From Bacteroidales bacterium (GTDB taxonomy: Bacteria; Bacteroidota; Bacteroidia; Bacteroidales; JAADJA01), in contig JAOZOC010000092.1 of NCBI GenBank assembly GCA_029933495.1, forward strand, positions 1 through 9,634: 9,634 nt of DNA. Reading direction: 5' to 3'. Under the pieces are notes generated by a model. That model did not search any database. It worked only from the letters and a program-made list of their open reading frames with translations, and was not told the origin of the DNA. A program made the position numbers and the translations under genes. Positions 6,313 to 9,634 of the stretch are shown in pieces (position 1 is the first letter of the stretch; every line of letters begins with the position of its first letter).

Positions 6313-7206
6313 ATGTACCACGATCCCGTTCTGTTAAGTGAAAGCATTGAGGGTCTGAATATTAAAGAAGGTGGCACCTATATCGACACAACCTATGGAG
6401 GAGGCGGACACAGCAGGGAGATTCTGAAAAAAATTGGAAATGGTTCTTTGATAGCATTTGATCAGGATAAAGATGCATTAGTAAACAAGCCGGACGATAG
6501 CAGGCTGATACTGATAAACCAGAACTTCAGGTTTATGCGAAATTTCCTGAAGTTGTATAAAGCAATTCCTGTTAATGGTATCCTGGCTGATCTCGGAGTA
6601 TCATCACACCAGTTTGACGAAGCAGAAAGAGGATTCTCTATCAGATTTGATGCGGAACTCGACCTCAGGATGAACAGAGATAAGGGCTTCACTGCAAAAG
6701 ATATCGTAAATAGTTATTCAGTAAATCAGCTTAAAGAAATCTTCCAAAACTATGGTGAATTAAAAAACGCCTGGAGAATTTCACAAATGATTGAAAAAGC
6801 AAGGAAAGATAAGGAGATAAAAACAACAAATCAACTTAAGGAGATATTGGTGAAGGCAGCAAAGCCAGGGCAGGAAAATAAATTTTATGCCAGAGTATTT
6901 CAGGCACTAAGAATAGAGGTGAATGACGAACTTGGTTCATTGAAAGAGATGTTAAAGCAAACCGTTGACGTGCTTGGAAAGGATAGCAGACTTGTAGTCA
7001 TCTCTTACCACTCTCTGGAGGACAGACTTGTGAAAAACTTTATGAAATCGGGAAACTTTGAAGGAAAAATAGAAAAGGATTTCTACGGTAATCCACTGGT
7101 CGATTTCAGATTAATAAGCCGAAAACCAATTGTCCCTACAGAAAAAGAAATATTTAGAAACAACAGAGCAAGAAGTGCAAAACTAAGAATTGCAGAAAAG
7201 ATATGA
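6313..7206 (+). CDS. rsmH: 16S rRNA (cytosine(1402)-N(4))-methyltransferase RsmH
   Basis: S-adenosylmethionine-dependent enzyme that methylates N4 of C1402 in 16S rRNA, tuning the decoding centre; formerly called MraW. The 297-residue protein has the full family signature: HDPVLL (3-8), the methyl-donor loop TYGGGGHS (27-34), FDQD (49-52), ADLGVSSHQFD (92-102), RGFS (106-109), LDLRM (116-120), RVFQALRIEVNDEL (194-207) and SYHSLEDR (231-238). Length is typical and no residue looks damaged. The ATG at 6313 is 2 nt after the mraZ stop and yields the expected start MYHDPVLL. Its TGA stop overlaps the next start in an ATGA arrangement at 7203-7206, which suggests translational coupling with the FtsL-like gene. 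Position after mraZ is the standard dcw order. Confidence 0.98.
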   Translation: MYHDPVLLSESIEGLNIKEGGTYIDTTYGGGGHSREILKKIGNGSLIAFDQDKDALVNKPDDSRLILINQNFRFMRNFLKLYKAIPVNGILADLGVSSHQFDEAERGFSIRFDAELDLRMNRDKGFTAKDIVNSYSVNQLKEIFQNYGELKNAWRISQMIEKARKDKEIKTTNQLKEILVKAAKPGQENKFYARVFQALRIEVNDELGSLKEMLKQTVDVLGKDSRLVVISYHSLEDRLVKNFMKSGNFEGKIEKDFYGNPLVDFRLISRKPIVPTEKEIFRNNRARSAKLRIAEKI

Positions 7207-7556
7207 GTAAGAAAAAAAAGAAAGTAATCAATGCCAATGGGGCAGCTAACTCTGTCAGAAGTTTTTTGGGAGGAGCATTCCTGCTTAACCAAAAAACAGT
7301 CAGGCAGCTGCCATTTCTGCTTTTTATTGCAACTCTTGGTCTTTTTTACATAGCCAACTCATACTATTCGGAGAAAAACATAAGACGTACTGACAAAATG
7401 CAACGTGAACTGAAGGAGCTCAGATACGAATATATATCAACTAAATCTCAGCTAATGCAGTTGCAACGGCAATCGCAAATTGCGAAAATGCTTGCGAAGA
7501 AAGGAATAAATGAATCGTTGGTTCCGCCAACAAAAATCTTCATTAATAACGACTAA
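7203..7556 (+). CDS. ftsL: FtsL-like cell division protein
   Basis: Small bitopic membrane protein of 117 residues in the place where FtsL normally sits, between rsmH and the division transpeptidase. It has a very basic cytoplasmic start (SKKKKK), one membrane span at about 36-53 and a predicted periplasmic coiled coil at about 56-98, the FtsL architecture. FtsL proteins diverge greatly in sequence, so the assignment rests on topology and position and fits the Bacteroidota FtsL-like family. In other bacteria FtsL joins FtsB and FtsQ and activates the FtsW-FtsI septal synthase; the same role is inferred here. Translation starts within the rsmH stop (ATGA overlap), and the transpeptidase gene begins 5 nt after its own stop. 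Confidence 0.87.
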   Translation: MSKKKKKVINANGAANSVRSFLGGAFLLNQKTVRQLPFLLFIATLGLFYIANSYYSEKNIRRTDKMQRELKELRYEYISTKSQLMQLQRQSQIAKMLAKKGINESLVPPTKIFINND

Positions 7557-7561
7557 AGAAA

Positions 7562-9634
7562 TTGAAAAGTGTAAAGACTGACATATTATGGCGCGTTTAC
7601 CTGGTCTATTTCGGGATGCTGATTTTCGGCCTTGCGATAATAATCAAGGTGCTCCAGATTCAGTTTATCGAAGGTGATGAGTTGCTGGCCGAAGCTCAAA
7701 AGCAGTCAATGAAGTATTTCAGGGTTGAGGCAATTCGCGGGAATATTTGCGCAGAAGACGGTAGCCTGTTGGCCACCTCAGTCCCTATTTTTGACATAAG
7801 GATGGATGTGGCCTCTCCCCTTATAACAAATACCGATTTCAATAATAATGTGGGTACACTCGCTAAAGACCTCGCTAATCTCTTTGGTGATAAAACCAGA
7901 TATCAGTACAAGAAGAATCTCATTCAGGCACGAAGAAGAGGAAACCGCTACTTTCTGATAAAAAGAAACGTAACATACGAACAACTCAAAGAACTCAGAA
8001 CATTTCCGATATTTGAAAGGGGTAAATATCGTGGCGGACTAATAATCACACCAAAGGTTAAAAGGGCAAAACCATTTAATCATCTTGCTGCCAGAACTAT
8101 CGGTTACGAAAATGAAAAAGAGAACCTCTATGTAGGCCTTGAAGGTGCTTATGCACAATACCTGAAAGGAAAAGAAGGAAGACAACTACGCAAAAGAATC
8201 AACAGTGGCGACTGGAAGCCGGTGTATGATGAGAACGAAATTGAACCGCAGGACGGAAAAGATATTATTACAACAATTGATGTTGACATACAGGATGTAG
8301 CTGAGTCATCGCTTCTTGAACATCTTATCGCAAATAAAGCTGCCTGGGGTTGTGCAGTGCTAATGGAGGTGCAAACAGGTGAAATAAAGGCTATTGCTAA
8401 TCTAAAACGCAATACCAACGGGACTTATTCCGAATCGTACAATTATGCTGTGGGGTATGCCGTAGAACCCGGATCCACATTCAAACTTCCATCTTTGGTT
8501 GCAGCTATTGAGGATGGATATTACGATCTTGATGACACAATTGATATCGGGAAAGGCTGGGTCGTCTTTCATGGTTTAACAATAAAGGATACTCATTTCA
8601 ATGGCAAAAGCAAGAAGTCTGTCAGGGAAACACTTGAACTATCTTCAAACGTCGGTATCTCAAAGCTGATCTATAATGCATATTCAAAACAGCCGCAGAA
8701 ATATATTGATCGTATCTATAGTTTCCATCTTAATGAACCTCTTGGTATTGAAATACCAGGTGAGGCAACCCCCTACATCAAAGAGACGAAGGATAAAAGC
8801 TGGTCTGCCGTTTCACTTCCGTTTATGTCGTACGGGTATGAACTTCAGGTGACTCCTCTGCAAATTATGACTTTTTATAACACAATTGCAAACAACGGAA
8901 CGATGGTTAAGCCAATGTTTGTAAAAGAGGTGAAACAAGGCGGTAAAACAATTAAAAAGTTTAGCCCAACCATCATTGACAACTCAATTTGCTCATCTGC
9001 CACTATTGAAATGGCAAAGGAGATGCTGGAAGGAGTTGTGCAAAACGGGACTGCTCAAAGTTTAAAAAAATCTCCGTTCAAGATAGCTGGCAAGACCGGA
9101 ACTGCCCAGATAGCGCAGCCTGGCGGAGGATACAACAAAACAAGCTATAATGCATCTTTCGTTGGTTACTTTCCTGCCGACGATCCTAAATTTTCGTGTA
9201 TTGTGGTTATTAGCAAACCCTCAACCGGAAGGTATTATGCAAGTTCGGTTGCTGTTCCCGTTTTCAGAGATATAGCAAATAAAGTGTACGCAACTAACCT
9301 CGACATTCAGGTCGATCAGGAATATCTTGCTGACAACATCAATTACCCTGTTTACTCATCAGGTTACAAAGATGAGTTAGAAGACATATATAATGAACTT
9401 AACATTCCAATTGACTCTGCAAGCTCCAATTCGGAGTGGGCTGTTTCTGTTAAGGCTGATAGTGCTGTGAGACTAAAAACAAAAATAATAAAGGAAAATG
9501 TAATCCCCAATGTCAAGGGAATGGGCATAAAAGATGCCATTTATGTGCTGGAAAACCTCGGATTAAAAGTAAAAATAGAAGGTCGGGGATTTGTTAAGTC
9601 ACAATCTGTTCTTCCGGGCACAAGAGTAACAAAA
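7562..9634 (+). CDS. ftsI: FtsI-type penicillin-binding protein with PASTA domain, 3' partial
   Basis: Class B penicillin-binding protein, the peptidoglycan DD-transpeptidase of the septum, anchored in the inner membrane with the enzyme in the periplasm. 691 codons are present with no stop before the window end. The start is taken as TTG at 7562: an in-frame stop lies at 7547-7549, no ATG, GTG or other TTG comes before the membrane span, and the first ATG (7616) would cut into it. The order is a short cytoplasmic tail, membrane span at about 13-30, PBP dimerisation region with RG at 59-60, then the transpeptidase with active-site Ser305 in STFK (305-308), SSN (361-363) and KTGT (511-514). A PASTA domain begins near residue 645 (PNVKGMGIKDA) and is incomplete. 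It lies 5 nt after the ftsL-like stop. A SpoVD-like naming is possible; the dcw position supports ftsI. Confidence 0.95.
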   Translation, partial: MKSVKTDILWRVYLVYFGMLIFGLAIIIKVLQIQFIEGDELLAEAQKQSMKYFRVEAIRGNICAEDGSLLATSVPIFDIRMDVASPLITNTDFNNNVGTLAKDLANLFGDKTRYQYKKNLIQARRRGNRYFLIKRNVTYEQLKELRTFPIFERGKYRGGLIITPKVKRAKPFNHLAARTIGYENEKENLYVGLEGAYAQYLKGKEGRQLRKRINSGDWKPVYDENEIEPQDGKDIITTIDVDIQDVAESSLLEHLIANKAAWGCAVLMEVQTGEIKAIANLKRNTNGTYSESYNYAVGYAVEPGSTFKLPSLVAAIEDGYYDLDDTIDIGKGWVVFHGLTIKDTHFNGKSKKSVRETLELSSNVGISKLIYNAYSKQPQKYIDRIYSFHLNEPLGIEIPGEATPYIKETKDKSWSAVSLPFMSYGYELQVTPLQIMTFYNTIANNGTMVKPMFVKEVKQGGKTIKKFSPTIIDNSICSSATIEMAKEMLEGVVQNGTAQSLKKSPFKIAGKTGTAQIAQPGGGYNKTSYNASFVGYFPADDPKFSCIVVISKPSTGRYYASSVAVPVFRDIANKVYATNLDIQVDQEYLADNINYPVYSSGYKDELEDIYNELNIPIDSASSNSEWAVSVKADSAVRLKTKIIKENVIPNVKGMGIKDAIYVLENLGLKVKIEGRGFVKSQSVLPGTRVTK

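Noticed and set aside
7616..7618. ATG as the start of the penicillin-binding protein
   Set aside because: It would remove the cytoplasmic tail and half of the membrane anchor, which class B penicillin-binding proteins need.
8149..8418. Minus-strand open frame inside the penicillin-binding protein gene
   Set aside because: The + strand frame has all transpeptidase motifs in order; the antisense product is low-complexity Ser-rich sequence.

Overview
The window looks like chromosomal DNA of a member of the Bacteroidota. Four things point there: a Bacteroidota-type aminolipid acyltransferase pair (GlsA/GlsB-like), a secreted protein with a type IX secretion (T9SS) C-terminal sorting domain, Bacteroidota-like promoter boxes (TAnnTTTG or close variants), and A/T-rich leaders with no convincing Shine-Dalgarno sequence before essentially every start codon. 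The DNA is A/T-rich with long, repeat-laden intergenic gaps. The sequence alone does not fix the genus.

Layout: (1) 1-894, the 3' part of a membrane protein of the DUF418 family on the + strand, cut by the window edge. (2) 895-1039, a convergent intergenic gap filled by an imperfect A/T-rich foldback repeat. (3) 1040-3462, a tight minus-strand operon read glsA-like, glsB-like, engB (gaps of 17 and 21 nt), combining two acyltransferases of the glycine/aminolipid pathway with the GTPase EngB of large-subunit ribosome assembly. (4) 3463-3892, a gap holding a likely promoter for that operon and an unexplained GC-richer patch. (5) 3893-5368, a minus-strand exported FG-GAP/VCBS-repeat protein with a T9SS sorting domain. 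(6) 5369-5848, a divergent regulatory region with nested inverted repeats and, next to mraZ, helically phased TGGGN direct repeats that match a MraZ operator. (7) 5849-9634, the start of the division and cell-wall (dcw) cluster on the + strand: mraZ, rsmH, an FtsL-like gene and an FtsI-type penicillin-binding protein with a C-terminal PASTA domain that runs off the window.

The dcw genes are packed (2 nt gap, 4 nt overlap, 5 nt gap) and probably form one transcript started at the mraZ promoter and controlled by MraZ. FtsL-like and the transpeptidase are expected to act together at the division septum; RsmH modifies 16S rRNA.

I found no convincing new multi-gene system. The observations most worth a second look are the phased MraZ-type operator, the nested inverted repeats in the mraZ upstream region, repeat-like DNA that forms an in-frame linker inside the T9SS protein, and the lipid-acyltransferase/engB operon with non-canonical acyltransferase motifs. 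No database search was possible, so family assignments rest on motif recognition.
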